Source: a virus
Virus record (IMG/VR): IMGVR_UViG_3300023210_000015
Span: 1 to 64,000 of that record
DNA length: 64,000 nt
Strand: one strand, 5' to 3'
How positions within the stretch are numbered: the stretch's first letter is position 1; every line of letters begins with the position of its first letter. The notes under the pieces are model-generated. The model saw only the letters and a list, made by a program, of their open reading frames with translations, did not search any database and was not told the DNA's origin. The position numbers and the translations under genes were made by a program. Below are positions 31,152 through 40,900 of the stretch, one piece after another.

Positions 31152-31906
31152 TACTTAATCCCTTCAAGAATAACATCTAAATTATAAAACATTTCGTCAT
31201 CAGTATCACAATCGCGTGTCTCTTTTCTTTCTTTGAGAACTTTTAGAACGATAGAGATTATTTCAGAGAATTCATCTCTTTCATCTGTTTCCACTGTTGT
31301 AAAATTCACACCCAAGTAGGCCCATTCCTTGATCAACGGCTCAAGAGGCAAGCCAGGTAGTTCTTTGATGGCATCGACAACAACGTATATATTCTTGTGT
31401 TGATTAGCAAGTCCCTTTACTGCCGCGTCGACACACACGTTAGCTGCAACTCCGTACACAAAAATTGCATCCATCTCATCGATATTAATTGCGTTTAAAG
31501 CCGCTTGAGTGTGAGGATTTCCTTCCCAAGCATCAAAACGGTCTTTGAGAATGGTAATTTCATCCGCATCTTCAATCGACTGCATATCTTCGATGGAGAA
31601 CTCTGGAACATCCCAATCAACAATAAAGGCGAAAGGCGACTTAGTTTCGTCAATTAATTCTGCCCCATTAGTCCCCCTAATACAGTGGGTGGGGAATGTG
31701 GTCATGAAGTTAGGAGTATCAGACAATTCTTCTGAATCTTCGTTGTGCCAATCTGACGTATTAACGATGCGGAAATTTTTGCTTCTTGCTAGATTCGTTA
31801 GATGCTCAAGATGATTTCTGATAACTTTTGCGTTTGGGACTGCAAGTAAACCATCTTCGTCCATAAAATCTTTTTGAGTGTCAACACACCAAAATAATAC
31901 TTTCAT
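31151..31906 (-). CDS. pncA: Nicotinamidase (PncA-type isochorismatase fold)
   Basis: The 251-residue protein has the catalytic Asp9 (CVDTQKDF), Lys121 (ILKDRFDAW) and Cys158 (VYGVAANVCVDAA) triad, and a DWHNED segment that fits the metal site. It would convert nicotinamide to nicotinic acid, which feeds the pncB product next in the operon. The gene context supports nicotinamidase over other isochorismatase-fold hydrolases. Confidence 0.88.
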   Translation of the reverse strand: MKVLFWCVDTQKDFMDEDGLLAVPNAKVIRNHLEHLTNLARSKNFRIVNTSDWHNEDSEELSDTPNFMTTFPTHCIRGTNGAELIDETKSPFAFIVDWDVPEFSIEDMQSIEDADEITILKDRFDAWEGNPHTQAALNAINIDEMDAIFVYGVAANVCVDAAVKGLANQHKNIYVVVDAIKELPGLPLEPLIKEWAYLGVNFTTVETDERDEFSEIISIVLKVLKERKETRDCDTDDEMFYNLDVILEGIK

Positions 31907-31916
31907 TGTTTTTCTC

Positions 31917-33119
31917 CTATTTAAGCGGCATTGTTTTATCTGCCAGAAATTCTTTTCGGTGAATGTATTTCATAACTTTAACCATCTTAGGATCGCCACT
32001 CTCTTTGCCCGGCGTATCAGACAGTTTTACTACTGGGATTTCATTGACGTACCATAGTTTGATAACCATGTTTAAAGCCTTGCTACTGTCAAAGTCGTTT
32101 GTCAGATTTGTGCCGATACCAAACGCACATTTAATTTTTCTGTCACAATATTCGGCAATTTTATAGGCCGTTTCTGCGTCAAGGCCATCGCTAAAAACAA
32201 TAACTTTTGACATGGGATCGATATTTAGGCTCTTATAGTGGTTGATGATTTTGTCTGCGAACTCATAGGGACAACCACTGTCATGTCTAACTCCATCGTA
32301 GAGTTTTGCAAATCGTAAATTGAAATTTTCAAGAAAACTATCCGTTCCATATGTGTCAGTCAAAGCAATTCCCAAATCTGCATTGTAAATTTTGACCCAA
32401 TTTTGTAGCATGTGATAATTTGGGTGATTCATGCTTTCCAATGCTGCCATTGCTTGACATAATTCGTGTGCCATTGTACCAATTGGTGTGATGTCATGCT
32501 TCATAGCCAAGTGGACATTGGATGTGCCAACAAAGAAAGGCTGGTCTTTCCATGTTTTGATAAGTAGGTCTTGCACTTCAAAACTGCGTCTTCGGCGTGT
32601 ACCAAAATCAGCCAATTTCATCATGGTTTTGAGATTAAATTTTGGACCATAGGCGTTGAAAACAGATGCTTTGGATTCCATTTTTTCTAGTTGACCATCC
32701 GTATTCCAATCCGTATCGATAGTCTGGAAGTACAATTCAGAGATAGTCGCCATCAAAGGAACTTCCCAAAGGATCGTAGAGTGCCACGGTCCTTTAATTG
32801 TGATATCTAGTTTACCTTCTACGTCTACATTAATAGCAACTTCGTTAGGATTAAAACGATAATTTCTGAGATATTCTAGATAGTTAACTTTGAAGTATGG
32901 GCACTTTTTTCTCAACCAGTCATATTCTTCTTGAGTAAGTGTTAATTTGGGAAATTCCTTGTCAATGATTTTTCGTAGATTGTCTACAAATTCAGGTGTG
33001 AAACCGTGTTTGCCACGATTTGTGAAACGATATTCTGTTATTGAATCTGGGAATAGTTCCAATGCCAACTGTTGCATCGTTAGCTTGTACAAGTCAGTGT
33101 CTAAAATACTTTTGATCAT
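31917..33119 (-). CDS. pncB: Nicotinate phosphoribosyltransferase
   Basis: The 400-residue protein opens with SILDTDLYKLTMQQ and has EYRFTNRG, FGTRRRRSFEVQ, FVGTSNVHLA, GTMAHE, the Asp pair HDSGCP, and FSDGLD, in the order found in PncB. It joins nicotinic acid to PRPP to give nicotinate mononucleotide. The second ATG of a double Met is used, with AAGGAG about 10 bases upstream. It is the first gene of the NAD+ salvage operon and has its own promoter. Confidence 0.92.
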   Translation of the reverse strand: MIKSILDTDLYKLTMQQLALELFPDSITEYRFTNRGKHGFTPEFVDNLRKIIDKEFPKLTLTQEEYDWLRKKCPYFKVNYLEYLRNYRFNPNEVAINVDVEGKLDITIKGPWHSTILWEVPLMATISELYFQTIDTDWNTDGQLEKMESKASVFNAYGPKFNLKTMMKLADFGTRRRRSFEVQDLLIKTWKDQPFFVGTSNVHLAMKHDITPIGTMAHELCQAMAALESMNHPNYHMLQNWVKIYNADLGIALTDTYGTDSFLENFNLRFAKLYDGVRHDSGCPYEFADKIINHYKSLNIDPMSKVIVFSDGLDAETAYKIAEYCDRKIKCAFGIGTNLTNDFDSSKALNMVIKLWYVNEIPVVKLSDTPGKESGDPKMVKVMKYIHRKEFLADKTMPLK

Positions 33120-33143
33120 CATCTTATTCTATCTCCTTCATTT

Positions 33144-33172
33144 CATTATAGCCCTTCTAAAATAAGTAAAAA
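33144..33172 (-). promoter_or_regulatory. Predicted promoter of the NAD+ operon
   Basis: On the minus strand, CTATAATG (33151 down to 33144) follows a TTTTTA/TTTTAC by 16 bases. An AAGGAG and the pncB start codon follow. Confidence 0.6.
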
Positions 33173-33324
33173 GGAAAAAATATATTTTTGTTGAAAGATA
33201 TACAGATAGTCTTGGTCTATTTATAAATTGGTGATAATGTTTTTGTTATACTGTTATTCGATGATGAACGTCGTTTTGAAGCACTGCTAAGGAAAACCAT
33301 TAAAAGAATATTAGAGAGATACGT

Positions 33325-34149
33325 ATGCAAACCAAAGAACTTGATCAAATCTGGAAAAAATACTTAAAAGATCGTGATAATGATTCTATGCAAAAGCTAG
33401 TAGCTCATTATTATATTGCATTGGTTCAAAAAATAGCTTCCAATTTAGTGAGAAAGTTTAGATATAAGGTCACTAGGGACGAATTGGCTTCACACGGCGT
33501 TGGAGGGCTATATAAGGCACTCAAAGCATTTGACCCCCTCAGAGGGGTAAAGTTCGAGACATACGCTTACCCGCGAGTCTGGGGGTCAATAATAGACTGT
33601 ATACGTGAAGAAGATTGGGTTCCACGTAGCGTAAGAACACGACAAACGAAAATAGAAAATGCCAAAAAAGAACTAGAATCACGTAGAGGACATAAAATAG
33701 ATGTCGGCGAAGCAGTCAAACATGCCGGTTTCGACGGCCAAGAGTTTCATGTCAAACAGTCTAAATTTCATGCTATGGGTTTTTCCAGCATAGAAACAGG
33801 AACTGGTGAATTCGCTTCTGAAGACAATAAAAAAGATTGTAATAAATATTTGGTTTCTAAAAATAGTTCCTCTCCTGACAGCAAATTAATACGAGAAGAA
33901 TTCCTTGGGAAACTGATTGGTCGTGATTTTACGCCATTAGAACGCAAAATTATTTATTATTATTACTATGAGAGGCTTTCTATGCGAGAGATAGCCAATA
34001 CTCTTGGTGTTTCTGAATCTCGTATCAGCCAAATCCATCAGGGAATCTTGGATCGACTTAAAACACGCATCGAAGTGAATCCCGAATATTTTGGATCAGA
34101 CATATTAGAGTTGATTAATAGCTGTAATGATGCTGACCCATTGAAATAA
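33325..34149 (+). CDS. RNA polymerase sigma factor (FliA/sigma-28-like)
   Basis: The 274-residue protein has region 2 (LVQKIASNLVRK, DELASHGVGGLYKALKAFDP, GVKFETYAYPRVWGSIID) followed by EDWVPRSVR, which is typical of FliA/WhiG. Region 4 (FTPLERKIIYYYYY, LSMREIANTLGVSESRISQI) is a helix-turn-helix for the -35 element. Region 1.1 is absent. It would direct host RNA polymerase to a phage promoter class, probably late genes (inference). The upstream 200 bases carry a TTGTTATACT promoter-like element and no gene. Confidence 0.9.
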   Translation: MQTKELDQIWKKYLKDRDNDSMQKLVAHYYIALVQKIASNLVRKFRYKVTRDELASHGVGGLYKALKAFDPLRGVKFETYAYPRVWGSIIDCIREEDWVPRSVRTRQTKIENAKKELESRRGHKIDVGEAVKHAGFDGQEFHVKQSKFHAMGFSSIETGTGEFASEDNKKDCNKYLVSKNSSSPDSKLIREEFLGKLIGRDFTPLERKIIYYYYYERLSMREIANTLGVSESRISQIHQGILDRLKTRIEVNPEYFGSDILELINSCNDADPLK

Positions 34150-34157
34150 TTTTTTTG

Positions 34158-34188
34158 TTTAAAAAATCATTTCTTATCGCCTATAATA
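34158..34188 (+). promoter_or_regulatory. Predicted promoter (TTAAAA-N17-CTATAATA)
   Basis: CTATAATA at 34181-34188 lies 17 bases after a TTAAAA and about 40 bases before the macrodomain start. Confidence 0.45.
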
Positions 34189-34228
34189 CACTGTGTATGA
34201 AGTGTTTTTATTTTTTGGAGAAAAATCA

Positions 34229-34738
34229 TTGGTAAATGCTGAAGTCGGAGATATTACAAAGTCAAGACAAGACGCGATTGTAAATGATGCAAATAGTTGT
34301 GGTGTTATGAGTTATGGCGTATCTGCACTAATATGCAATCGTGGTGGCGTTGAGATACAAGATGAAGCAAAAGGTTTTTGTCGTAAAAATAAAAATATTG
34401 AGTTAGGAAGTTGCTTTTCAACACAATCAGGTAAATTGAAGAGATATGGGACTGAAACAATTTACCATGCGGTGATCAGCAGAACACCTAAAGACTTAGC
34501 AAGTATACATTTTGTAAAAAAAGTATTAAATGAGGTTTTAGCAACAGCGGTAAATGATGGAATAGAGTCGATTGCTATTCCTTCTATTGGTTTAGGAGGA
34601 GGTTTGGACAAAACAGTAGTCGCTATGGAAATGGCTAGGATTGCTAAAAATTTTTGTAATAAAATAGATATTCGTATTATTGATGTGGATAAAGAATTTA
34701 TTGAAAATGTACGAAAAAATCTTTTGAAAGGAAATTAA
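34229..34738 (+). CDS. Macrodomain protein (TTG start)
   Basis: The protein is about 169 residues. The start is TTG at 34229, 8 bases after GGAG, and places VNAEVGDITKSRQDAIVND at the N terminus, as in macrodomains. ANSCGVMSYGVSALI replaces the usual Gly-rich loop, and IAIPSIGLGGGLDK matches the second ADP-ribose phosphate loop. Macrodomains bind or hydrolyse ADP-ribose derivatives. The altered first loop could change activity. It fits the ADP-ribose theme of the NADAR and NAD+ genes. Confidence 0.82.
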   Translation: MVNAEVGDITKSRQDAIVNDANSCGVMSYGVSALICNRGGVEIQDEAKGFCRKNKNIELGSCFSTQSGKLKRYGTETIYHAVISRTPKDLASIHFVKKVLNEVLATAVNDGIESIAIPSIGLGGGLDKTVVAMEMARIAKNFCNKIDIRIIDVDKEFIENVRKNLLKGN

Positions 34739-34740
34739 TT

Positions 34741-35373
34741 ATGACTACAAAACTCAATCATCCAACATTAGTTCTCAACAAGGGCTGGATGCCTTTAACA
34801 ATCGAGACAGCCAGAGAGTCTCTAATAAAGGCATTTACAGGTTCTGCTAAAATTGTGGATGAAAATTACATCCAATACAATTGGGAAGAGTGGTCTGAGA
34901 TATCCGAGTACGAATATGAGGATAGCAAGGAAGATGACAAGTTCATTCTCACTGCTAACTATCAAAAGATCAAGATTCCTGAAGTCATTGTTTTGCTTAA
35001 TTACAATCGTTTGCCTAATGTAAAAGTAAAATTGACTCGTCGTAACCTATTGATCAGAGACAAGTTCACCTGTCAATATACTGGTCAAAAGCTTTCGATG
35101 TCTGACGCGACTATTGACCACGTTGTGCCTAGAACTCAAGGTGGTTTGACTACATGGGACAACGTTGTTATCTGTTCTTTCGAGGCAAACGTTAAAAAGG
35201 GCGGAAGAACTCCTGAGGAAGCAGGGCTTACATTGAAGACAGTGCCTCGTAAGCCTTCGTGGAGTTTGATGTTCGCAAAATACGTTACTCGTATTCCTAA
35301 GTCTTGGGAGAAGTTCATCAAGACAGATAAGTGGAACGAGATAGGGTATTGGGATGTCGAACTCGTAGACTAA
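34741..35373 (+). CDS. HNH nuclease (HNH_5 type)
   Basis: The 210-residue protein has an N-terminal LVLNKGWMPL segment and a C-terminal HNH core: RDKFTCQYTG, ATIDHVVPRTQGG, WDNVVICS. The second zinc Cys pair is reduced. This is the free HNH family widespread in bacteria and phages, unlike the zinc-knuckle homing genes beside the tRNAs. A DNA repair or restriction-like role is possible. It starts 2 bases after the macrodomain stop. Confidence 0.8.
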   Translation: MTTKLNHPTLVLNKGWMPLTIETARESLIKAFTGSAKIVDENYIQYNWEEWSEISEYEYEDSKEDDKFILTANYQKIKIPEVIVLLNYNRLPNVKVKLTRRNLLIRDKFTCQYTGQKLSMSDATIDHVVPRTQGGLTTWDNVVICSFEANVKKGGRTPEEAGLTLKTVPRKPSWSLMFAKYVTRIPKSWEKFIKTDKWNEIGYWDVELVD

Positions 35374-35390
35374 GTTCGATTAACAGTTTA

Positions 35391-35434
35391 TTAATTTAAA
35401 GGGCAGAATCGCAAGATTCTGCCCTTTAAATTAA
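35391..35434. terminator. Perfect 20-bp hairpin, bidirectional terminator
   Basis: TTAATTTAAAGGGCAGAATC is followed by GCAA and its exact reverse complement. The core GGGCAGAATC-GCAA-GATTCTGCCC with T-rich flanks is a strong intrinsic terminator in both directions. It ends the sigma-macrodomain-HNH transcript. Confidence 0.88.
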
Positions 35435-35454
35435 TCTGTGCCGATTATATATCT

Positions 35455-36213
35455 ATGATCCGTCGTAGATTAAAACACACTCACACCCGCAAAAGGGCTT
35501 CTGTACGCTTTTGGAATAACGCTCTAAAAAATGTACCATGCTTTCTTGTAGGTTGTGGTCCATGGTTAGAAAATCAACCCACTGGGCTATTAAAAGATTT
35601 TTTTACTATTGGAATTAATAGCTGTTATCTTAAAATAGACCCTACTGTTTTGCTTTGGCAAGATATAGAATTTTGGTATAGTGCGAAAAGAGATATACCG
35701 AAATTATCTGCATTGAAATATTGTCGTGACACTTCTGATCCATCTGGTACTTATTATTCATATCGATTGACACCCGGTTTTTATAAAATACCGAAAGACG
35801 CATCTCAATTGCACGGGAGAGGGAATTCAGGAGCATTAGCATTTGAATTGGCTTATATTCTAGGATGCAATCCCATTGTTTTAGTTGGATTTGATTGTAG
35901 ATATCAAGGCACCAAAACAGATTTCTATGGGGCAAATCCGCATCATAAACAACATACGCTAAGACAATGCCAGAATGCTCTAAAGTGGATAAGAGATGAA
36001 AGCAGTAAAAGCCAACAAAAACAGAGAAAAATAGATATCATTAATTGTTCTAAAAATACAGTATTTGATGTTAAATATAAATTACGTGATGCTGTGGACA
36101 TGGTGCAGGAAAGATACTCTATGCTAGGTCGTGATTATTTCGTATCTAAAATTTTAGATAATGCTGCGCGGAAGAGGGAGAAAGAGATGAATAAAAGAAA
36201 AAACTCGTCTTAA
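35455..36213 (+). CDS. DUF115/MptE-like Rossmann protein
   Basis: The 252-residue protein has PCFLVGCGPWLENQP near residue 28, FTIGINSCYLKIDP, and RGNSGALAFELAYILGCNPIVLVGFD near residue 122. This is the Gly-rich nucleotide-binding layout of the DUF115/MptE-like and Maf flagellin glycosylation group. A sugar-related transferase role is plausible. A GCCGATTATATA lies just upstream after the terminator and may be its promoter. Confidence 0.6.
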   Translation: MIRRRLKHTHTRKRASVRFWNNALKNVPCFLVGCGPWLENQPTGLLKDFFTIGINSCYLKIDPTVLLWQDIEFWYSAKRDIPKLSALKYCRDTSDPSGTYYSYRLTPGFYKIPKDASQLHGRGNSGALAFELAYILGCNPIVLVGFDCRYQGTKTDFYGANPHHKQHTLRQCQNALKWIRDESSKSQQKQRKIDIINCSKNTVFDVKYKLRDAVDMVQERYSMLGRDYFVSKILDNAARKREKEMNKRKNSS

Positions 36214-36269
36214 CAGTCGGTGAAAGTTCAAGTCCTATAATTGCCAATTAAAAATAGAAAGGTTTGTTT

Positions 36270-37745
36270 ATGAGTAAGGATAAAGAGTCTAAAGTCAAGG
36301 AGTTGGAAACATCTCTTTCGGAATGCAGTGGAGAAACAGATACTACGGGTTTTAACGAGTTGCAAATTGTAGCTCGTAGTTTGGCGTATTCACCAGTCAA
36401 TAAGCTTCACGATGGAGAAAATGATATCAAAGTCAAAGATTCCACCTTGGGTCAATTCGCCAGATTGTTTGAACGATTTGATAAGAGAGATTTTAGGATT
36501 AGCAAATTTTTCGCCGGATATAAACATCAAAGTCTTTATGCCTTTTTGACACCTTATAGGAATGGTGTTTTGCAATATGTCTTAAGCGATTTTTTGGAAT
36601 TGAAAGGATACAAGATATTGCAAACTATGAGTTCTGCGTATGCCGACGAAGAAGAGACAAAAGTTGCTGAGATCAAATGCGATGTCGATGAAACATTCAA
36701 TGTATATCTAGATGCAACCATTTTGTGTTATAATCCAGAAAATGAAGGACGCATTTGCATTGAAATCACTCTAGATCAACATCGTGGTGGTGTGTCTTTA
36801 ATGATATTCTTTAATGATATTGCAAAAAACTTTTGGAGCGAATGGCAAGAGTACGGAAAAAAGAAGAATTTTTACAAAGGCAAAAAAATCAATGCTATGT
36901 GTGATTTTCTTGAGTTGAATAAGGAAATCACTTGGGAAGATGTGATTGTTCAAGATAAAATAAGGAATAAAATTAAACAAAACGTAGAGAATCTTTTTAC
37001 GTATATAGACATTTTACAAAAAAACAAAGTCACGGTAAAAAGAGGAGTTATATTAGCTGGTCCACCAGGAGTAGGAAAAACTCTAATTTGTAAGGTATTA
37101 ATTCAGGCTATTAAGGACATTACAGTATTATATGTTCTTCCATCTCACTTGAAAAGCGCTATGGATGTTTCTATGGTGTGTGAGATGGCAAGAGATTTAT
37201 CTCCTACATTGATGGTAATAGAAGATATAGACTTTTTGGCAGAAAGCAGAAATACCAATCCGTTTGGTGGTCTTACTGTAGAGTTGATGAATCAGATGGA
37301 TGGTGTTGAGAGTTTCGACGGTGTTGTTACGTTGGCTACAACTAATATGCCAGAGAAAATCGAAGAAGCCATCAAGAATCGCCCTGGCAGATTTGACAGA
37401 GTAATACAAGTAGACTTGCCAGATTCTAAAGACAGATTGAAGATGCTTAAGAAGTTTACACAACGATTTATATTAAAAGATGTGGATTTAGAATCTATTG
37501 CAGAAGAGTGTAATGATATGAGCGGAGCATACATTTATAATCTCTGCGAGACTGCCGCTATCTGTGCCGTGGATGAAAATAGTATTGATAAAGATGAGAA
37601 AATTATCATTAATAGCAAACACCTGAAAGAAGCCATAGCGGAAATCAAGGATAAAGATTTTTCTCAGTGGGCAAACACCGAACGATCTGGTGGATTCGGT
37701 TTTGGTAAAAAGGGAGAAGATGTGCCAGAAGAACCGTATGACTAA
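36270..37745 (+). CDS. AAA+ ATPase (FtsH/BCS1-like)
   Basis: The protein is about 491 residues. The N-terminal 250 residues are a lineage-specific region. The AAA+ core has GPPGVGKTL (Walker A, about residue 264), LMVIEDIDFL (Walker B), VTLATTNMPEKI (sensor 1) and NRPGRFDRVIQVDLPD (arginine-finger and second region of homology). It would remodel a protein complex using ATP. An ATG after AAAGG is used rather than a TTG six bases upstream. The VWA protein at 27.6 kb could be a partner, but the genes are far apart. Confidence 0.85.
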   Translation: MSKDKESKVKELETSLSECSGETDTTGFNELQIVARSLAYSPVNKLHDGENDIKVKDSTLGQFARLFERFDKRDFRISKFFAGYKHQSLYAFLTPYRNGVLQYVLSDFLELKGYKILQTMSSAYADEEETKVAEIKCDVDETFNVYLDATILCYNPENEGRICIEITLDQHRGGVSLMIFFNDIAKNFWSEWQEYGKKKNFYKGKKINAMCDFLELNKEITWEDVIVQDKIRNKIKQNVENLFTYIDILQKNKVTVKRGVILAGPPGVGKTLICKVLIQAIKDITVLYVLPSHLKSAMDVSMVCEMARDLSPTLMVIEDIDFLAESRNTNPFGGLTVELMNQMDGVESFDGVVTLATTNMPEKIEEAIKNRPGRFDRVIQVDLPDSKDRLKMLKKFTQRFILKDVDLESIAEECNDMSGAYIYNLCETAAICAVDENSIDKDEKIIINSKHLKEAIAEIKDKDFSQWANTERSGGFGFGKKGEDVPEEPYD

Positions 37746-37905
37746 AATTTTTTTTCAATCACAAGTTTGAATAGAGTATCGAGTTACATAAAGCAATTTT
37801 TATTGTTGTGTTAACCAAGAAGGAATCTTATCGAGACTGTTAAATAAATCGTTGTGAAGCAGACTCAAAGTTTCTATCTCAAATTTAATGCAACAAGGAG
37901 ACATA

Positions 37906-40900
37906 ATGGATCACCCCGAAATTTATACGCACAAACAGGCATTCAATGCCTCTAAAGAGTATTTTAATGGCGATGAATTGGCTGCAAAAGTGTTTGTTGA
38001 CAAATACGCGCTAAGAGATGGCAAAAAGAATTTATTAGAACCTACACCTGACTATATGCACAGGAGAATAGCAAGAGAGCTTGCAAAAATAGAAAGCGAG
38101 AAATTCAAAAACCCGCTTTCTGCTGAACAGATATTTGAATATTTAGATCATTTCAAGAGAATAATTCCACAAGGATCGTTGATGTATGGCGTAGGAAATA
38201 CATATCAAATAGTTAGTCTTTCAAATTGTTATGTTATACAATCTACGCCTGATTCATATGGTGGAATCTGCAAATCTGATGAGGAAATAGTCCAAATTTC
38301 CAAGAGGCGTGGCGGAAGTGGTGTTGATATTTCTTTCTTGAGGCCAGATGGTACAGCGACTACGAATGCGGCAAGAACAAGTACAGGTATCGAATCATTT
38401 CTTCAAAGATTTTCTAACGCAGCACGAGAAGTAGGACAGGGAGGACGCAGAGGCGCTCTTATGGTTTCTCTTAGTGTGCATCATCCAGAGATATTGAAAT
38501 TTGCAAAAGTCAAAAGGAATTTAACAAAAGTTACTGGGGCCAATATTTCTGTAAGATTGTCTGACGAATTTCTTAATGCAGTTGATAAAAATGAACAATA
38601 CGAACAAAGGTGGCCTGTTGATTCCAAAAAACCAAAGATTTCCAGAATGGTTAATGCTAGAAACGTTTGGAGACAAATCATTGAAAATGCTCATGCTATG
38701 GCTGAACCTGGTCTTTTGTTTTGGGACAATATAATAAGAGAATCTCCTGCTGATTGCTATAGCGAGTTCGGTTTTAAGACGGTTTCCACAAATCCGTGCG
38801 TCACTTCTGATACGTGGGTGTTGACGAACAACGGCCCAAAACGAGTTGTGGATTTAATAGGAAAAAAATTTATAGCTGTTATAGACGGGAACCTCTACGA
38901 TTCCACCAATGATGGTTTTTTCTTAACAGGTACGAATAAAAATCTTCTATTAATTGAGACTAAAGAAGGTTATTGTTTAAAATGCACACCAGAACACAAA
39001 ATTAAAGTCATTGAGTTTGTTAATAGAAAAAAAAGACAAAAATGGGTTGAGGCTAAAAATTTGCAATCTGGTGACGATATTTCGCTTGGCAATCATAAGG
39101 GTTTTACTTGGAAAGGCGAAGGAACTAAAGAAGAAGGATGGTTGATAGGAAGTCTTCTTGGAGATGGAGTTTTTTGCGAGAATACATCCAAGTTGACATA
39201 TTGGGGTGAAAATAAGTTCGAGATGCTAGAAGAGGCGACCAGTTTGGCAAAACAAAGTTTTAATTGCAGATCAGATATCGGAACTGCATCTGCAAATTCT
39301 ACAAATGTAATCAACAGGGATTTAGTTTCTATAAAATGTAAAGCTTTATCGGAAACTTCACAAAAATATGGATTAGAAAAAAACAAGGATTTGCTTAAAA
39401 CAATAGAAGAAAAAAGTAGTGATTTCTATAAGGGATTTTTATCCGGCTGGTTTGATGCGGACGGAACGGTTTTAAACCAAAAAAAGAAAGGTTTTTATGC
39501 GGTTCGTTTGTCTTCTGTGAAATTAGAAAATCTTGTTATAGCCCAAAGAATGTTACACCGTTTGGGTATGGCATCGACCATATACAAAGATAGAAAAAAA
39601 GCTGGACCAAGGGAACTTCCAGATGGAAAAGGTGGTTATGCTTTTTATGAATGCAATGCGAATCATGAACTTCAAGTAACAAAAGATAATTTGAAAGAAT
39701 TTTCATCATTAATAGGATTTAGGGACAAAAACAAACAAAATAAATTGGATGATATTATATCATCTTTTACGAGAGGTCCATACAAAACTGCTTTTACAGG
39801 AAAAATAAAATCTGTCACAAAGGTAGAGAATGAGGATGTTTATGACTGTACTATTCCTGAGATATCTGAGTTTGATGCGAATGGGATACAGGTCCACAAT
39901 TGTGCGGAACTCCCATTGAGCGAATTCGACAGTTGCCGATTGTTATTGCTTAACGTCTTCAGTTATGTCAAAAATCCATTTATGTCTAATTCATATTTTG
40001 ACTATGAAGAATTTACTGCTGATGCTAAAATCGCTCAACGACTGATGGACGATATTGTGGATTTGGAGCTAGAACATATTGAAAGAATTATCAATAAAAT
40101 AGAAGCAGACCCAGAGGAAGATGACATAAAACATAGGGAATTGACTATATGGAAGAAAATTTATAAAACGTGTAAAGCCGGAAGACGCACTGGTACTGGT
40201 GTGACAGCCATTGGTGATACTTTGGCTGCTTTGGGAATTCCATACGGAAGCAGAAAAGGGATTAACGCTGTTGAGAAAATTTACAAAACACTTAAATTGG
40301 CGTGTTATAGAAGTTCAGTGGATATGGCTAAAGAACTTGGGCCGTTTAGCGTATGGGATGCCAAATTGGAGCGTAAAAATCCATTCTTATTACGCATTAA
40401 AGAAGAAGACCCGGTACTATACAAGGATATGCAGATATGTGGCAGACGCAATATAGGCATCAATACAACCGCTCCTGCTGGTAGTGTAAGTATTTTGACT
40501 CAAACGACTTCTGGCATCGAGCCTTTGTATGAAGTCGGGTATAAGAGAAGGAAAAAGATTAATCCAAATGATAAAAATGTCAGAGTCGATTTTATAGATA
40601 AGAGTGGAGATGCGTGGGAAGAATTCAGAGTATATCATGCCAAAGTCAAGGACTGGATGAATATTATGGGCAAAGAAAATGCTGAAGGTTCTCCGTGGGA
40701 GGGGTCTTGTGCCTACGATATCGATTGGAAAAATAGGATAAAATTGCAAGCTGCCGCGACAAAGCATATTGATCATAGTATCTCTTCTACAATTAATTTA
40801 CCAGAAGACGTTACAGTAGAAACAGTTGCTTCTATTTATGAAATAGCGTGGAAAAGTGGGTGCAAAGGAATTACCGTGTATCGTAAAGGTAGTCGTGATG

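Noticed and set aside
36225-36255. Possible tRNA 3' end (GTTCAAGTCC followed by TTGCCA)
   Set aside because: The T stem does not pair and no matching 5' part was found upstream. At best it is a short remnant.
37888-37905. Upstream ATG for nrdJ at 37888
   Set aside because: It has no ribosome-binding site, while the AAGGAG for the ATG at 37906 lies between the two.
37746-37905. Cobalamin riboswitch before the B12-dependent reductase
   Set aside because: The 160-base leader lacks the conserved B12-box and its AT-rich sequence shows no matching stems.
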